Assembly (NCBI GenBank): GCA_001898835.1
Contig: MKVM01000001.1
Span: forward strand, 986,466-1,050,465
Source: Micrococcales bacterium 72-143
GTDB taxonomy: Bacteria > Actinomycetota > Actinomycetes > Actinomycetales > Microbacteriaceae
DNA length: 64,000 bases
Direction of reading: 5' to 3'
Shown: piece by piece, positions 33,136 through 42,297 of the stretch
Layout: the number at the start of each line of letters is the position of its first letter
Numbering within the stretch: position 1 is the first letter of the stretch
Notes under the pieces: generated by a model
What the model was told of the DNA's origin: nothing
Databases searched by the model: none
What the model saw: only the letters and a program-made list of their open reading frames with translations
Translations under genes and position numbers: made by a program

Positions 33136-33828
33136 TCAGTACCAACCGCGCGACTGCGACGAACCCCAGGCGCCGCACGGCGTGCCGTAGCGGCCGGAGA
33201 TGTATCCGAGACCCCAGACGATCTGGGTCGCAGGGTTGGTCGCCCAGTCGGCGCCCGCGCTCGCCATCTTCTCGCCCGGCAGCGCCTGCGGGATGCCGTA
33301 CGCACCCGACCGCGTGTTGTGGGCGTACACGTTCCAGTGCGATTCCTTGTTCCACAGCGCCACGAGGCAGTCGAACTCGCCCTGCCCCCAGCCGCGCGCC
33401 ATCACCATCTCGTAGGCGATCGCCTGCGCGGTGCCCGGGTCGGGAACACCAGCAGCGGGCGCTGCGTGGCCCGCGAAGGCCGCCTTCGGCTTCGGCTTCA
33501 CGACGTCGAAGCCGTCGCGTGAATCGGTCTCGCTCGCGACCTCGGCGGCCACCTTGTCGATGATCACGCTCTGGCTCTGGATCTGCGCGGCCGTCATCGG
33601 TTCGGACGCGGCGGCGAGGGTGGCGGCGGAGGTGAGTCCCGAGGGCTCGACGAGGAGCGCCGCGATGAGGCCCATCGACGCGAGATAGGCGAAGGTGCCG
33701 AGCGCCCAGCGCGGGCGGACGGCCCCGCTCGCGGAGGCGCGCACGACCGCACCCGCCTGCTGGGGCGGGTCGGGAAGCGTCCCCCGGCGCCGATATCCGC
33801 TCACAGTCGCACCAGTGTACTCACGCAT
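33136..33828 (-). CDS. Lytic-transglycosylase-like cell-wall protein
   Basis: A 230-residue envelope protein with one N-terminal helix (FAYLASMGLIAALLV), a linker, and a C-terminal SLT-like domain. That domain (FDCLVALWNKESHWNVYAHN, GAYGIPQALPGEKM, GLGYISGRYGTPCGAW) is shared with aggregation-promoting-factor and transglycosylase-SLT proteins of actinobacteria. The Glu of NKESHW is the expected catalytic acid. It ends in a terminal GWY, as is common. The ATG at 33828 has no clear binding site; a GTG at 33804 is an alternative start. Confidence 0.85.
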   Translation of the reverse strand: MREYTGATVSGYRRRGTLPDPPQQAGAVVRASASGAVRPRWALGTFAYLASMGLIAALLVEPSGLTSAATLAAASEPMTAAQIQSQSVIIDKVAAEVASETDSRDGFDVVKPKPKAAFAGHAAPAAGVPDPGTAQAIAYEMVMARGWGQGEFDCLVALWNKESHWNVYAHNTRSGAYGIPQALPGEKMASAGADWATNPATQIVWGLGYISGRYGTPCGAWGSSQSRGWY

Positions 33829-33882
33829 TCCGGGAAGCCCATGGGAACGGGCGCCCCGAACAGGGGGTCATCACGTCGCGGC

Positions 33883-34434
33883 TCAGCGGACCGCGAGCAT
33901 CACCCGCGTGACCGTGTCGAGCACGTAGTCGACCTGCGCCTCCCGGTATCCGCCCCGCTGGGAGCGGAACGCCACGGTGCGCACCTCGTCGGTGGTGAGG
34001 GCGCCGCCGCTCTGGAAGTAGGCCGCGATGCGGTCGGCGAACGCGTCGACGTCCTTCACGGAGTAGCCGATCGTCAGGAAGCTGACGCGCTGGAACCGCT
34101 TGCCCCCGGGCCGCACCACGCGGTCCAGGATCTCCTGCGCCGTCTGGCGCGCCTGGGCGTACCAGGCCTCGTCGCCGGTGCGGGCGATCTCGCGCTCGCG
34201 CTCGCGGGCGGCGAAGGCGTCCTCGAGACGCTCGAGGGCGGCATCCACGTGGGTCGTCGAGTAGCCGCCCTTCCGCATCGAGAACGCGGTGGTGCGGATG
34301 CTGTCGGCCGTGACGACCGTCACGTCGGGGTTCTCGGCGGTGTAGGCACGCCGGGCGTCCTCGAGGAACTCCTCCACCTCGTCGATGTCGTAGCCGGGAC
34401 GGCCCTTGCGCGCGCGGGGGAAGGTCATGCTCAC
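33883..34434 (-). CDS. Tandem DivIVA-domain protein
   Basis: A 183-residue protein with two DivIVA-type motifs. The first is GRPGYDIDEVEEFLEDARRAY plus MRKGGYSTTHVDAALERLEDAF. The second is IGYSVKDVDAFADRIAAYF plus SQRGGYREAQVDYVLDTV. There is no long coiled coil. It may be a small membrane- or pole-binding partner of the coiled-coil DivIVA proteins. The GTG at 34434 is chosen because TAGCAT sits six bases upstream; an ATG two codons later also fits. Confidence 0.82.
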   Translation of the reverse strand: MSMTFPRARKGRPGYDIDEVEEFLEDARRAYTAENPDVTVVTADSIRTTAFSMRKGGYSTTHVDAALERLEDAFAAREREREIARTGDEAWYAQARQTAQEILDRVVRPGGKRFQRVSFLTIGYSVKDVDAFADRIAAYFQSGGALTTDEVRTVAFRSQRGGYREAQVDYVLDTVTRVMLAVR

Positions 34435-34469
34435 CCGGCCATGCTACCGACCGGACCCTGATCGCCGCG

Positions 34470-35498
34470 TCAGTGGAAGATCAGGTAGCAGGCGTAGGCG
34501 ACCGCGGCCGACGGGAGGATCGAGTCGAGGCGGTCGAGGAAGCCGCCGTGGCCGGGAAGCCACCCCGAGATGTCCTTGATGCCGAGCTCGCGCTTGATGA
34601 GCGACTCGATGAGGTCGCCCATCGTGCCGACCAGCATGAGCACGAGGCCCATGATCGTGCCCTCCCACCACGGCTGACCCAGCATGAGCCAGGCGAGCAG
34701 CGTGCCGGCCGCCATCGCGACGACGGCGGCGCCGGCGAACCCCTCCCAGGTCTTGCCGGGGCTGATCCGCGGCGCCATCTTGTGCCGGCCGAAGCTCAGG
34801 CCGGCCGCGTAGGCGCCGACATCCGTCGAGACGACGATGATGAGGGCGGCGAGCACCCACCACTGGCCGCCGTCCTCCCCCGCGAGCACGACGTAGAAGC
34901 CGGCCAGGAAGGTCACGTAGAGCTGCACGAACAGGCCCGCGCCGATGTCGGCGAAGACGGTGCGGGCGGGGATGCGGTGGCTGGGGCGCAGCAGCAGCTC
35001 CCCCACCCGCCACAGGCTGACGAGCGCGATGCCCGCGATGACGGCGAGCCACAGACCGGGCACGTGGAGGAAGTAGGCCGCGGGCAGCACCGCGATGCCG
35101 ACCACGATCGACACCACCCGCGGCACGTCGCGCCCCGCACCCCGCAGGGCGGTCGACAGCTCCCACACCGTGAACCCGACGAGGAACGCGGCGAACGGGA
35201 TGAACAGCCAGCTGTAGAACAGCAGGCTCACGAGCAGGACGCCGCCGAGCGCCACCCCGATGCCGATCGCGGCCAGGAGGTTGCGGCCCGTGCGCGCCTT
35301 GATCTTCTCCTGGGTCTGATCGAACTGGTCGCGGGCGTGCTTGACCTGCGCCTCGAACTCCTCGCGCGCGTGCTGCGCGTGCGCCTCGATGTCGGCGCGG
35401 GTCTGCTGCGCGCGCGCCTCGAACTCCTCGAGCGGGGTGCGCTTCTCGGCGGACGCGGGGGTCTCGGGCGAGGGATCGCCCTGCGGGTCTCGGTCCAT
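34470..35498 (-). CDS. cdsA: Phosphatidate cytidylyltransferase CdsA
   Basis: A 342-residue membrane enzyme that makes CDP-diacylglycerol from phosphatidate and CTP. The signature SLIKRELGIKDISGWLPGHGG is intact and about eight helices are visible. It carries an extra N-terminal segment of roughly 65 charged residues with an 11-residue rhythm (EEFEARAQQTR, EEFEAQVKHAR), predicted to be an amphipathic helix or coil and absent from the E. coli enzyme. Its start overlaps the frr stop as TGATG. The frr-cdsA order is conserved in bacteria. Confidence 0.94.
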   Translation of the reverse strand: MDRDPQGDPSPETPASAEKRTPLEEFEARAQQTRADIEAHAQHAREEFEAQVKHARDQFDQTQEKIKARTGRNLLAAIGIGVALGGVLLVSLLFYSWLFIPFAAFLVGFTVWELSTALRGAGRDVPRVVSIVVGIAVLPAAYFLHVPGLWLAVIAGIALVSLWRVGELLLRPSHRIPARTVFADIGAGLFVQLYVTFLAGFYVVLAGEDGGQWWVLAALIIVVSTDVGAYAAGLSFGRHKMAPRISPGKTWEGFAGAAVVAMAAGTLLAWLMLGQPWWEGTIMGLVLMLVGTMGDLIESLIKRELGIKDISGWLPGHGGFLDRLDSILPSAAVAYACYLIFH

Positions 35499-36052
35499 CA
35501 GACCTCGAGCAGCTCGGCTTCCTTGTGCTTGAGCGCCGTGTCGATCTGGTCGACGTGGGACTTCGTGAGGGCGTCGAGCTCCTTCTCGGCGCGCGCCACG
35601 TCGTCCTCCCCCACCTCCTTGAGCAGGGCGTCGAGGTCGTCCTTCGCCTTGCGGCGCACGTTGCGGATGGCGACCTTCGCGTCCTCGCCCTTGGCGCGCG
35701 CGAGCTTGACGTACTCCTTGCGGCGCTCCTCGGTGAGCTCGGGCATGGTGACCCGCACGATGTTGCCGTCGTTGCTGGGCGTCGCACCGAGGTTCGGGAA
35801 GTTGACGATCGCCTTCTCGATCTCCTTGAGCGCCGACTTGTCGTACGGGGTGATGACGAGCGTGCGCGCCTCGGGGTTCTGGAGGCCGGCGAGCTGGCCG
35901 AGCGGGGTCGGCGTGCCGTAGTAGTCCACGAGGATCTTCTGGAACAGGGCCGGGTTGGCGCGACCGGTGCGCACGGTGGCGAAGTCGTCCTTCGCGACCT
36001 CGACCGCCCGGGTCATCTTCTCCTTCGCCTCGGCGAGAACGTCACTGATCAC
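35498..36052 (-). CDS. frr: Ribosome recycling factor
   Basis: A 184-residue protein of normal length. It opens [34 protein letters not shown] and carries [25 protein letters not shown], both diagnostic. With EF-G it splits post-termination ribosomes. The start is a GTG with AAGGAG just upstream. It lies between the DUF3097 gene and cdsA; the more usual direct pyrH-frr neighbourhood is interrupted by DUF3097. Confidence 0.97.
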   Translation of the reverse strand: MISDVLAEAKEKMTRAVEVAKDDFATVRTGRANPALFQKILVDYYGTPTPLGQLAGLQNPEARTLVITPYDKSALKEIEKAIVNFPNLGATPSNDGNIVRVTMPELTEERRKEYVKLARAKGEDAKVAIRNVRRKAKDDLDALLKEVGEDDVARAEKELDALTKSHVDQIDTALKHKEAELLEV

Positions 36053-36090
36053 GGGGGCTCCTTCGAAGTTCCGGGCGGTACCCGTCAAGC

Positions 36091-36915
36091 TTAGAGGTCG
36101 GATCCCGTGACGAAGTCGATGAGCTGCTCGACGCGCGCCAGCAGGCTCGGCTCGAGGTCGGTGTAGCTGCGCACCGCACCGAGGATGCGCTGCCAGGCCG
36201 CCGCGATGTCCGCCTGGTCCTCGTGCGGCCAGCCGAGCGCCTCGCACACGCCGTGCTTCCACTCGACGCCGCGCGGCACCTCGGGCCAGGCGCGGATGCC
36301 GAGGCGCTCGGGGCGCACCGCCTGCCACACGTCGATGTAGGGGTGGCCCACGACGAGCACGTGCTCCCCCGCGACCTGCGCCGCGATGCGCGACTCCTTC
36401 GACCCCGGCACGAGGTGGTCGACGAGCACGCCGAGCCGCGCATCCGGACCCGGGCGCAGCTCCGCCAGCACGGCAGGCAGGTGGTCGACGCCCTCGAGGT
36501 ACTCGACGACGACCCCCTCGGCGCGCAGGTCGGCGCCCCACACCCGCTCGACGAGTTCCGCGTCGTGGCGGCCCTCGACGTAGATGCGGCTCGCGCGCGC
36601 CACGCGCGCCCGCTGCGGTGCGGCCGCACGCGAACCGGAGGCCGTGTACGCCCGGCCGGACGCGGCCGCCTTCGGCGCGACCAGCACGACGGGCTCGCCG
36701 TCGAGGAGGAAGCCGCCGCCGAGCGGGAACCAGCGCACCCGGCCGCCGCGGGCCTCGAGCCCCACGTTCCCCTTCTCGACACGGACCACGGCACCGACGA
36801 AGCCGTCCGGGAGCTCGACCACGAGACCCGCCGCGGCCTCCGCCTCGGGGATCCGCCTCCTGCCGCGGGCGCGCCAGTCGCCCGCGAGGACGTCCTCGCC
36901 GTAGGGGTCGGACAT
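36091..36915 (-). CDS. DUF3097 protein
   Basis: A 274-residue actinobacterial protein of unknown function. The first 90 residues form a small beta domain ([29 protein letters not shown]). Residues 105-230 look like a Toprim-type fold ([57 protein letters not shown]), the pattern of acidic residues found in primases and nucleases. A nucleic-acid role is plausible but unproven. It begins one base after the pyrH stop and so is cotranscribed with it. Confidence 0.88.
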   Translation of the reverse strand: MSDPYGEDVLAGDWRARGRRRIPEAEAAAGLVVELPDGFVGAVVRVEKGNVGLEARGGRVRWFPLGGGFLLDGEPVVLVAPKAAASGRAYTASGSRAAAPQRARVARASRIYVEGRHDAELVERVWGADLRAEGVVVEYLEGVDHLPAVLAELRPGPDARLGVLVDHLVPGSKESRIAAQVAGEHVLVVGHPYIDVWQAVRPERLGIRAWPEVPRGVEWKHGVCEALGWPHEDQADIAAAWQRILGAVRSYTDLEPSLLARVEQLIDFVTGSDL

Positions 36916-36916
36916 G

Positions 36917-37645
36917 CTACGAGGTGACCAAGGTGCCGATGTGCTCGCCGCGGATGGCACGGGTGATGTTGCCCGCGGGCTCCATCCCGAACACATGCAT
37001 CGGCATCCCGTTGTCCATGCAGAGGCTGAATGCCGTCGAGTCGACCACCTTGAGGCCCTGCACGAGCGCCTGCTGGTAGCTGATGCTCTCGAGCTTCCTC
37101 GCGCCGGGGTTCTTGCGGGGATCGTCGTCGTAGACGCCGTCGACACCGTTCTTGGCGACGAGCACCGCATCCGCCCCGATCTCGAGCGCGCGCTGCGCCG
37201 ACACCGTGTCGGTGGAGAAGTAGGGCAGGCCTGCGCCCGCGCCGAAGATCACGACGCGGCCCTTCTCGAGGTGCCGCTCCGCGCGCAGCGGGATGTAGGG
37301 CTCGGCGACCTGCGTCATGGCGATCGCCGACTGCACGCGCACCTGCGCGCCCGCCTGCTCCAGGAAGTCCTGCAGGGCGAGGGCGTTCATGACGGTGCCG
37401 AGCATGCCCATGTAGTCGGCGCGGCCGCGGTCCATGCCGCGCTGGCTGAGCTCCGCGCCGCGGAAGAAGTTGCCGCCGCCGACGACGACCGCGACCTCGA
37501 CGCCCTCGGGATCGTCGGGAGTGCGGGGGGTCGCCGCCGCGATCTCCTTCGCGATGCCCGAGATCACATCGGGGTTCACGCCGAGCGAGCCCGCCCCGAA
37601 GGCCTCACCCGAGAGCTTGAGCAGGACGCGGCGGCGCTTCGACAT
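36917..37645 (-). CDS. pyrH: UMP kinase
   Basis: A 242-residue amino-acid-kinase-fold enzyme that phosphorylates UMP for pyrimidine nucleotide synthesis. [44 protein letters not shown] and [19 protein letters not shown] are all typical. A GGAAGGA site precedes the ATG. A -10-like TACGAT (37691-37696, minus strand) suggests its own promoter, consistent with the terminator after tsf and the sigma-factor pair lying between tsf and pyrH. Confidence 0.97.
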   Translation of the reverse strand: MSKRRRVLLKLSGEAFGAGSLGVNPDVISGIAKEIAAATPRTPDDPEGVEVAVVVGGGNFFRGAELSQRGMDRGRADYMGMLGTVMNALALQDFLEQAGAQVRVQSAIAMTQVAEPYIPLRAERHLEKGRVVIFGAGAGLPYFSTDTVSAQRALEIGADAVLVAKNGVDGVYDDDPRKNPGARKLESISYQQALVQGLKVVDSTAFSLCMDNGMPMHVFGMEPAGNITRAIRGEHIGTLVTS

Positions 37646-37729
37646 GGGGGTCCTTCCGAGGGGGTGATGCGGGCCGGTGGGCCGTGATGAATCGTACCCG
37701 GTCGGGCACCGATCCTCGGGGCCGTGCGA

Positions 37730-38260
37730 TCAGCGCTCGAGCTCGGCGCGGAGACGAGCCTTCGCCCGCGCATGCCTGCTGCGCACGGTAGCAGGCGGCA
37801 TTCCGAGGATCCGCGCAATCTCCACGAGGGAGAAGCCCTCCCAATAGGAGAGGCCGATGATCTCCTTGTCGGTGTCGGGGAGCGCCAGGATGAGCTCGCG
37901 TACGCGGCTCGCGACGGCATCCGACGGCTCAGACGACGGGCGCCCAGCGAGTTCCTCTCGCAGGCGGTCGGCGAGCGCCGCTCGCCGCACCGACCCGCGC
38001 CGGTGACGCTGGAGGGTCTTGCGCGCCACCCCGTACATCCACATGCGGGCTGCCGTGGGATCGGCCGGGATCGCGGATCGACGACGCCAGACCACGACGA
38101 GAAGCTCACCGAGGAGGTCGGCGGCGTCCTCGCGGTTCGGCACGCGACGGGCGAAGTAGGCGAGCAGAGCGGGCGCCTCCCGCTCCACGAGCAGGGGTAC
38201 CTCACTGGACGCGCCCGATGCCCCGCGGGCTGCGAGCCGTTCTGCTGTCACGGCGCTCAA
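37730..38260 (-). CDS. ECF-type RNA polymerase sigma factor
   Basis: A 176-residue sigma-70 family protein with only regions 2 and 4. Region 2 is RRVPNREDAADLLGELLVVVWRR and region 4 is the helix-turn-helix GFSLVEIARILGMPPATVRSRHARAK. It overlaps the upstream membrane-protein gene by four bases (ATGA), so it is translationally coupled to its likely regulator. The pair is inserted between tsf and pyrH, genes that are usually neighbours. Its target promoters are unknown. Confidence 0.9.
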   Translation of the reverse strand: MSAVTAERLAARGASGASSEVPLLVEREAPALLAYFARRVPNREDAADLLGELLVVVWRRRSAIPADPTAARMWMYGVARKTLQRHRRGSVRRAALADRLREELAGRPSSEPSDAVASRVRELILALPDTDKEIIGLSYWEGFSLVEIARILGMPPATVRSRHARAKARLRAELER

Positions 38261-38862
38261 TGCAGTTCGCCGGTGCAGTCGGACGAGAGCCAGCTGTCGC
38301 CGGAGCCGTCGATGCCGAGATCCAGGTAGGCGTCGCCGAGAAGGAACGAGGTCAGCGACATGCTGAACGACCCGTCCTCCGCGTAGGCATTGCCCTGGTC
38401 GTCGGCCACGACGAGCGAGGAACGCGGCAGAAGCTCCGGCTCCGCGACGCGCTCGCCCGTGAGCACCAGGGCGTAGTCGTAGATGCGCTGGCCGATGCCC
38501 GTGAAGTCGTGGCTCCGGTAGTACTGGACGACCTCCGCCTCCCGCGGTGCGAAGAGCGAGCCGCCCTCGATGGTGGCGGTGCAGGACACCGCCCGGCCGG
38601 TGTCGGTCGTGTACTCGATCGCGATCGGAAGGTCCTCGTGCAGCAGGTTGTCGGTCACGACGAGCGCGCCGGCGGTGAGCGCCGTCGCACCGAGGAGGGC
38701 TGCGGGCACGATCCAGGCCGCGCGCCGCACTCTCCGCCGGGCGGACGCGGCGCTCGCGACGCGCGTATCGGCGGCGAGTTCCGTCGCCATGAGCGCGAGC
38801 GCGTCGTCATGCGCCCAGGGGTCGGCCTGACGCAGGGCGTCATCGATGTCGGATGCGGTCAT
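38257..38862 (-). CDS. Membrane protein coupled to the ECF sigma factor (putative anti-sigma)
   Basis: A 201-residue protein with about 55 cytoplasmic residues, one helix (AAWIVPAALLGATALTAGALVV) and an extracytoplasmic domain of about 125 residues with two or three cysteines. There is no HXXXCXXC zinc motif of classical anti-sigma factors. Topology and coupling nevertheless suggest that it holds or releases the sigma factor. It precedes the sigma gene, the reverse of the usual order. A GAGGAGG site lies just before the ATG at 38862. Confidence 0.72.
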   Translation of the reverse strand: MTASDIDDALRQADPWAHDDALALMATELAADTRVASAASARRRVRRAAWIVPAALLGATALTAGALVVTDNLLHEDLPIAIEYTTDTGRAVSCTATIEGGSLFAPREAEVVQYYRSHDFTGIGQRIYDYALVLTGERVAEPELLPRSSLVVADDQGNAYAEDGSFSMSLTSFLLGDAYLDLGIDGSGDSWLSSDCTGELH

Positions 38863-38965
38863 CTCGTCCTCCTCGGTTGGTACCGGTGTTCGGTTGCACC
38901 CAGTACCTGCCCGGCATCCTGGAAAACGTTGCACCGCGGCCGCACCACATCGCGACCGGGACGCA

Positions 38966-39000
38966 GAAGGGCCCCGCATCGCCTGGATGCGGGGCCCTTC
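38966..39000 (-). terminator. Terminator of the rpsB-tsf operon
   Basis: A perfect 15-bp stem (GAAGGGCCCCGCATC at 38966-38980, GATGCGGGGCCCTTC at 38986-39000) with a 5-base loop lies 16 bases after the tsf stop. It is one of the strongest hairpins in the window and separates rpsB-tsf from the sigma-factor pair and pyrH. Confidence 0.85.
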
Positions 39001-39016
39001 GTGCGGTGCGAGTGAC

Positions 39017-39844
39017 TCAGGCGCCGACCTTGAAACGGGCGAAGCCGTTGACGGTCAGGCCCGCGTCGGCGACGACCTTGCCGACGCTCAGCTTGTTGTC
39101 GCGCGCGTAGTCCTGCTCGAGCAGGGCGACCTGCTTGAAGAACGCACCGAGGCGACCCTCGACGATCTTCGGGAGGGCGGCCTCCGGCTTGCCCTCCTCG
39201 CGGCTGATCTGCTCGACGATGCGGCGCTCGTTCTCGACCTCCGCCTCGGGCACCTCGTCCCGCGACAGGTAGGTCGGGTCGGCGAAGGAGATGTGCTGCG
39301 CGATGGAGCGCGCCGTCTCCGCGTCGTCACCCGTGTAGGAGACGACGACGCCGATCTGCGGCGGCAGGTCCTTCGAGGTGCGGTGCAGGTACACGGCGAA
39401 CTTGTCGCCGGCGATGCGCGCCACCCGACGCAGCTCGATCTTCTCGCCGATCGTCGCGGCCTGGTCCTCGATGAGGGAGGCCACGGTGCCGCCGTCCACC
39501 GGGACCGCGAGCGCTGCATCCACGGTCTCGGCGCCGGAGTCGGCGAGCGCGCCGACGATCTTCTCGGCGAGCGCGACGAACTTGTCGTTCTTCGCGACGA
39601 AGTCGGTCTCGCAGGCGAGCTCGATGAGCGTCACGGCGGTGGCCGACTCGACCACGGCGACGAGGCCCTCGCTCGTGGAGCGGTCGGCACGCTTCGCGTT
39701 GCCCTTCGCACCCTTGAGCCGCAGGATCTCGACCGCCTTCTCGATGTCGCCGTCCGCCTCGACGAGGGCGTTCTTGGTGTCGACCATGCCGGTGCCGAGG
39801 CGCTCGCGCAGGGCCTTCACGTCTTCCAGGCTGAAGTTGGCCAT
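39017..39844 (-). CDS. tsf: Elongation factor Ts
   Basis: A 275-residue nucleotide exchange factor for EF-Tu. The N-terminal UBA-like domain (VKALRERLGTGMVDTKNALVEADGDIEKAVEILR) and the core TLIELACETDFVAKNDKF are diagnostic. The length is normal for actinobacteria. It lies 40 bases downstream of rpsB in the conserved rpsB-tsf order and ahead of a strong terminator. Confidence 0.97.
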   Translation of the reverse strand: MANFSLEDVKALRERLGTGMVDTKNALVEADGDIEKAVEILRLKGAKGNAKRADRSTSEGLVAVVESATAVTLIELACETDFVAKNDKFVALAEKIVGALADSGAETVDAALAVPVDGGTVASLIEDQAATIGEKIELRRVARIAGDKFAVYLHRTSKDLPPQIGVVVSYTGDDAETARSIAQHISFADPTYLSRDEVPEAEVENERRIVEQISREEGKPEAALPKIVEGRLGAFFKQVALLEQDYARDNKLSVGKVVADAGLTVNGFARFKVGA

Positions 39845-39884
39845 GGATGTGTTCCTTAGCTGTTCGTTCGTGACTTGGGGATGA

Positions 39885-40964
39885 TTACTCGGCGGCCGGC
39901 TCGGCCGCGGCCTTCTTGGCGGCCGGCTTCTTGGCCGGGGCCTTCTTCGCCGGGGCGGGCTTCTCGTCCGCGACCTCGGCCTTGGCCTCCGTCAGCTCGT
40001 CCGACTCGGGCGCGTGCTCGGGGACGAGCGTCGCATCCGCCTCGGCCTCGTGCTCGGCGACCACGGCGTCCGCGTCGTTCTCCTCGGTCGGGGTCTCGGC
40101 CTCGACGACCTCGGCCACGGCCGCGGCACCCGCCTCGACGTCGCCCTCGACACGGTTGTCGACGGCCTCGATCTGCTCGGCGACCGACTCGGGGTTGCTC
40201 GAGGCCTCGAGGAGCTCGCGCTCCCACTCGGCGAGCGGCTCGACGGCGGACACGTTGCCCTCGGCCTCCGGCTTCTGGTGACGCTGGATGAGGCCCTCGG
40301 CCGCGGCGTCGGCGATGATGCGGGTGAGCAGGCCCACCGAGCGGATCGCGTCGTCGTTGCCCGGGATCGGGTACTGCAGCTCGTCGGGGTCGGCGTTGGT
40401 GTCGAGGATGCCGATCACCGGGATGCCGAGCTTCGTGGCCTCGTCGACCGCGAGGTGCTCGCGCTTCGAGTCGACGACCCAGATCGCGCTCGGGGTCTTC
40501 GTGAGGTTGCGGATGCCGCCGAGGGTCTTGTGCAGCTTGTCGAGCTCGCGCTTCTTGATGAGGAGCTCCTTCTTGGTGAAGCCCTTCGTCGTGTCGTCGA
40601 AGTCGATCTCCTCGAGCTCCTTCATGCGCGCGAGACGCTTGGAGACCGTCTGGAAGTTGGTGAGCAGACCGCCGAGCCAGCGCTGGTTCACGTACGGCTG
40701 GCCGACGCGGGTCGCCTGCTCGGCGATGGCCTCCTGGGCCTGCTTCTTGGTGCCGACGAACAGGATGGTGCCGCCGTGGGCGACCGTCTCCTTGACGTAG
40801 TCGTAGGCCTTGTCGATGTAGGCGAGCGACTGCTGCAGGTCGATGATGTGGATGCCGCTGCGCTCCGTGAGGATGAAGCGCTTGACCTTCGGGTTCCAGC
40901 GACGGGTCTGGTGTCCGAAGTGCACGCCGCTGTCGAGCAGCTGGCGGATGGTGACGACGGCCAT
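39885..40964 (-). CDS. rpsB: 30S ribosomal protein S2 with long C-terminal tail
   Basis: A 359-residue S2. The first roughly 255 residues are a standard S2 ([70 protein letters not shown]). About 100 further residues form an acidic Glu/Ala/Val-rich stretch ending in a Lys/Ala/Pro-rich segment ([17 protein letters not shown]). Most bacterial S2 proteins are 230-260 residues, so the tail is an addition. AAGGA precedes the ATG. The rpsB start is preceded by a structured leader of about 185 bases. Confidence 0.96.
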   Translation of the reverse strand: MAVVTIRQLLDSGVHFGHQTRRWNPKVKRFILTERSGIHIIDLQQSLAYIDKAYDYVKETVAHGGTILFVGTKKQAQEAIAEQATRVGQPYVNQRWLGGLLTNFQTVSKRLARMKELEEIDFDDTTKGFTKKELLIKKRELDKLHKTLGGIRNLTKTPSAIWVVDSKREHLAVDEATKLGIPVIGILDTNADPDELQYPIPGNDDAIRSVGLLTRIIADAAAEGLIQRHQKPEAEGNVSAVEPLAEWERELLEASSNPESVAEQIEAVDNRVEGDVEAGAAAVAEVVEAETPTEENDADAVVAEHEAEADATLVPEHAPESDELTEAKAEVADEKPAPAKKAPAKKPAAKKAAAEPAAE

Positions 40965-41158
40965 GGCCGCATTCCTTTCCTCGCAGGCACGGCGACGCCG
41001 GCTCTGCGGTTTCTCAGTTGTCTGCCGCGGCCGGTCGGCCGCGATCCCTGGTGCCCTGGCGCGCATCCGCCGCCCCGTGCGGGGCGGACCGAAGGAATTG
41101 AGCCGTGTGCGATGGGCACGCGAAGTCACCCGCCGAAACGGGTGCTGACTCCAGTGTA
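40965..41158 (-). promoter_or_regulatory. rpsB promoter and structured 5' leader
   Basis: On the minus strand TACACT (41153-41158) is a -10-like box, giving a leader of about 180 bases. Three perfect GC hairpins follow in transcript order: CACCCG/CGGGTG (41127-41144), CCGCCCC/GGGGCGG (41070-41087) and CGCGGCC/GGCCGCG (41026-41043). A structured leader before rpsB fits autoregulation by S2, as known in other bacteria, but I do not recognise a specific RNA family. Confidence 0.45.
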
Positions 41159-41166
41159 GCAGCGGC

Positions 41167-41196
41167 CTGTACAGCGCGCGTGCGCGGGTCTATGCT
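41167..41196 (+). promoter_or_regulatory. Promoter of the RIO kinase transcript
   Basis: CTGTAC (41167-41172) and TATGCT (41191-41196) are 18 bases apart and precede the short upstream ORF at 41245. The promoter is back to back with that of rpsB. The call rests on sequence match only. Confidence 0.4.
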
Positions 41197-41244
41197 GATC
41201 CGGCCCCGGATGGACCGCGGCGTTCCCGAGGGAAGGAGGACCCG

Positions 41245-41310
41245 ATGCGCACCGTCTCTGTCGTGCCCGGTATCCCCACGACCCTCATCCCCGAGGCCGC
41301 CGCCCGCTGA
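41245..41310 (+). CDS. Short upstream ORF (21 residues) before the RIO kinase
   Basis: A 22-codon frame with a strong ribosome binding site (GGAAGGAGGACCCG before ATG) ends in TGA 33 bases before the kinase start. The peptide begins MRTVSVVPGIPTT and contains three prolines. It is in the same frame as the kinase with the TGA in between. It is probably a translated leader peptide that controls kinase translation, or a small protein in its own right. Base composition alone does not decide. Confidence 0.5.
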   Translation: MRTVSVVPGIPTTLIPEAAAR

Positions 41311-41343
41311 TCGCACGGTGGCCTCCCATCCGGAGTCCATCAC

Positions 41344-42180
41344 GTGAACACCAACATCTTCGGCGACGACTTCGTCGTCCCCACCTTCACCTTCGCCGAC
41401 GTCGAGCCGGGCGTCGGGCAGCGCTGGTCCACCTGGCAGGCCGTCACACCGTCCGAGCGCGGCCCCCGGCCGTGGCCCGACTGGGTCGTCACCTCCGCCG
41501 CCGCGGTCGACACCGAGCTCGGCATCCTCAAGACCGGCAAGGAGGCGGATGTCTTCCTCGTCGAGCGCGCCGTGCCCGACGGCTCCTCCGCCGTGGTCAT
41601 GGCCGCGAAACGCTACCGCTCCGCCGAGCACAGCGACTTCCACCGCTCGACCGTGTACCGCGAGGGGCGCGTCGAGCGGCGCTCGCGCGACCAGCGGGCC
41701 GTCGAGCGCGGCACCGCATACGGGCGGTCGGTGGCCGCCGTGGCGTGGTCGTATGCGGAGTTCGCGGCGCTGTCGCGCGCGTACGAGCTCGGCATCCCCG
41801 TGCCGTATCCGGTGCAGGTGAACGGCACCGAGCTGCTGCTCGAGTTCATCGGCGAGGGCACGGTCGCCGCTCCCCGGCTCGCGCAGTCGGATGCGGGCGG
41901 TTCCGAGCTCGCGGAGCTGTTCGCGCAGGTCGTCGACATCGTGCTGCGGTTCGCCCGCGCGGGGTGCGCGCACGGCGACCTCTCGCCCTACAACCTGCTG
42001 GTGTACGAGGGCCGGGTCGTGGTGATCGACCTGCCGCAGCTGGTCGACGTCATCGCGAACCCGAACGGGATGTCGCTGCTCGAGCGGGACTGTCACAACG
42101 TGTGCGCGTGGTTCGCGCGGCGCGGGCTCGACTGCGATGCGGACGAGCTGTTCGCGCGGGCCGTCGCGGAGCTGTACTGA
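41344..42180 (+). CDS. RIO-type serine/threonine kinase
   Basis: A 278-residue protein of the RIO kinase family. A short N-terminal domain precedes the nucleotide-binding segment (LKTGKEADVFLVE) and the Lys in VMAAKRYR. The catalytic loop is CAHGDLSPYNLLV and the metal-binding Asp is in VVVIDLPQLVD. RIO kinases act in ribosome maturation in eukaryotes and archaea; the bacterial role is unclear, though a place next to rpsB is suggestive. The start is a GTG with GGAG about nine bases before it. Confidence 0.9.
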   Translation: MNTNIFGDDFVVPTFTFADVEPGVGQRWSTWQAVTPSERGPRPWPDWVVTSAAAVDTELGILKTGKEADVFLVERAVPDGSSAVVMAAKRYRSAEHSDFHRSTVYREGRVERRSRDQRAVERGTAYGRSVAAVAWSYAEFAALSRAYELGIPVPYPVQVNGTELLLEFIGEGTVAAPRLAQSDAGGSELAELFAQVVDIVLRFARAGCAHGDLSPYNLLVYEGRVVVIDLPQLVDVIANPNGMSLLERDCHNVCAWFARRGLDCDADELFARAVAELY

Positions 42181-42297
42181 GGCGGGCGGCGGTCTCGGGG
42201 GCGACCTCCGCTCCTCCCCCGGCGCAGCTGATGCTCGCCCTCCCCCGAACCGCTCCGCCGCGCGCCACGCGGGCTCGCCGGCGCGCAGCATGAGCGG

